Of a stretch of 64,000 nucleotides of DNA, positions 63,586 through 64,000 are shown piece by piece. The DNA is taken from the NCBI RefSeq assembly GCF_003073175.1, contig NZ_QBBX01000018.1, forward strand, positions 432 to 64,431, read 5' to 3'. Numbering within the stretch: the first letter of the stretch is position 1; the number at the start of each line of letters is the position of its first letter. The position numbers were made by a program, and so were the translations under genes. The notes beneath the pieces are model-generated. The model was given only the letters and a program-made list of their open reading frames with translations. It did no database searches and was not told the DNA's origin. Source of the DNA: Peribacillus acanthi. GTDB taxonomy: Bacteria; Bacillota; Bacilli; Bacillales; DSM-1321.

Positions 63586-63714
63586 TTAACATGTGGGTAA
63601 TTGTTGATCCCACTCAAATCTAACAGCAAATCCGCTAATGGCTGAGTGGCAACATTCATTAACAAACGTTTCAAAAGTCTCCTCTGATTTTGTATCCTTT
63701 GAATAAACATACAT
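63586..63714 (-). pseudogene. Short frame, possibly a gene remnant
   Basis: An open frame of 42 codons from ATG at 63714 to TAA at 63586; the product begins MYVYSKDTKSEETFETFVNE and ends DQQLPTC. Composition is protein-like and a terminator follows, but there is no ribosome binding site and a stop lies about ten codons upstream. It could be the tail of a decayed gene. Confidence 0.3.
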
Positions 63715-64000
63715 AAAAGGAAGTTGGATTACTCTATCCTATGCAGGAAAATAGAATAATTTCCAAATTATTTAGACAATTGTGCTTTAGCCTACTAAAT
63801 TTTTTTCTGAATTCTTTTGAAATTGGACAGGCTCATAAGGTTCTATTGTTTTCTTTCTACATAATAAAACGCTTCATTAATTATAAATAAAATTATGGTA
63901 AAGTATGGATAAACACTGTAAAAATGTAATTAATTTAGTTAAGCCTATGATTGAAATTGGTACTTTGTTGATTAGCATCAAATATAAGGGTTTCTAGCAG

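Larger units (their letters stand above)
63459..64000. other. Region upstream of yhbH
   Basis: About 540 bases with no full gene. It contains the hairpin at 63536-63573 and a short minus-strand frame at 63586-63714. The sequence from 63750 to the window end is AT-rich and silent as far as I can see. Confidence 0.5.

Noticed and set aside
1-64000. CRISPR arrays, tRNA or rRNA genes
   Set aside because: No regularly spaced repeats with unique spacers and no cloverleaf or rRNA-like sequence were seen. The only tandem repeat, at 50515, has two adjacent copies without spacers.

Overview
The window is chromosomal DNA from a low-GC, endospore-forming member of the Bacillaceae. Evidence for this is the set of sporulation and germination genes (spoVR, yhbH, a GerA-type receptor operon, a SleL/YaaH-like spore hydrolase), several sigma-E-type promoters, strong AAGGAGG ribosome binding sites with frequent TTG/GTG starts, and gene content and partial order like the yhc/yhx region of Bacillus subtilis (tcyP/yhcL, yhcT, yhcU, yhcX, pgcA/yhxB, yhdB). 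I cannot name the species.

Positions 1 to about 8912 are the right-hand part of a mobile element that interrupts spoVR. The spoVR reading frame (minus strand) runs normally from its start at 9703 to the codons for NEGWASY and then turns into unrelated DNA and a stop. The remaining ~200 codons are not in the window and should lie beyond the far end of the element, left of position 1. The element carries three large serine recombinases (two in an overlapping tandem, one alone), a 45-codon gene before the tandem pair, a divergent XRE repressor, and what looks like anti-phage cargo: an AAA ATPase/TOPRIM (RloB/AbiL-like) gene pair and a SEFIR/TIR-domain protein. The arrangement resembles skin in sigK, SPbeta in spsM and vfbin in spoVFB, where a serine recombinase removes the element in the mother cell and rebuilds the gene. 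The intact sigma-E promoter before the spoVR fragment fits that model.

From 9.7 to 30.4 kb the window is ordinary chromosome: nitric oxide synthase, a Zur-box-preceded permease pair (ycgR/ycgQ type), a spore cortex hydrolase, helD, an M14 peptidase, yhdB, pgcA, yhcX, an alpha-glucosidase, a bdbC/thioredoxin pair, yhcU, yhcT, a GlsB-like stress protein, a WrbA-like flavoprotein, an aldo/keto reductase and a manganese catalase with a very good sigma-E promoter. From 30.4 to 45.9 kb come a low-affinity phosphate transporter with its DUF47 partner, adeR-ald, tcyP, proC, a 3-methyladenine glycosylase, the RND transporter swrC with two TetR-like operators, a tyrosine phosphatase, a signal peptidase and a TmrB-like kinase-fold protein.

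From 45.9 to 54.9 kb the main feature is a cobalamin riboswitch plus terminator ahead of an operon of an acyl-CoA thioesterase and a class I ribonucleotide reductase. This suggests that the B12-independent reductase is switched off when B12 is available. An MDR oxidoreductase, an arginase-fold protein, a YueD-like reductase and a double-VOC protein follow. The last 9 kb hold a germination receptor operon (A, C, small D, then two B genes after an internal hairpin), an autoregulated ECF sigma factor with its membrane anti-sigma, and yhbH, a functional partner of spoVR in the PrkA-YhbH-SpoVR set. No rRNA, tRNA or CRISPR array was seen.
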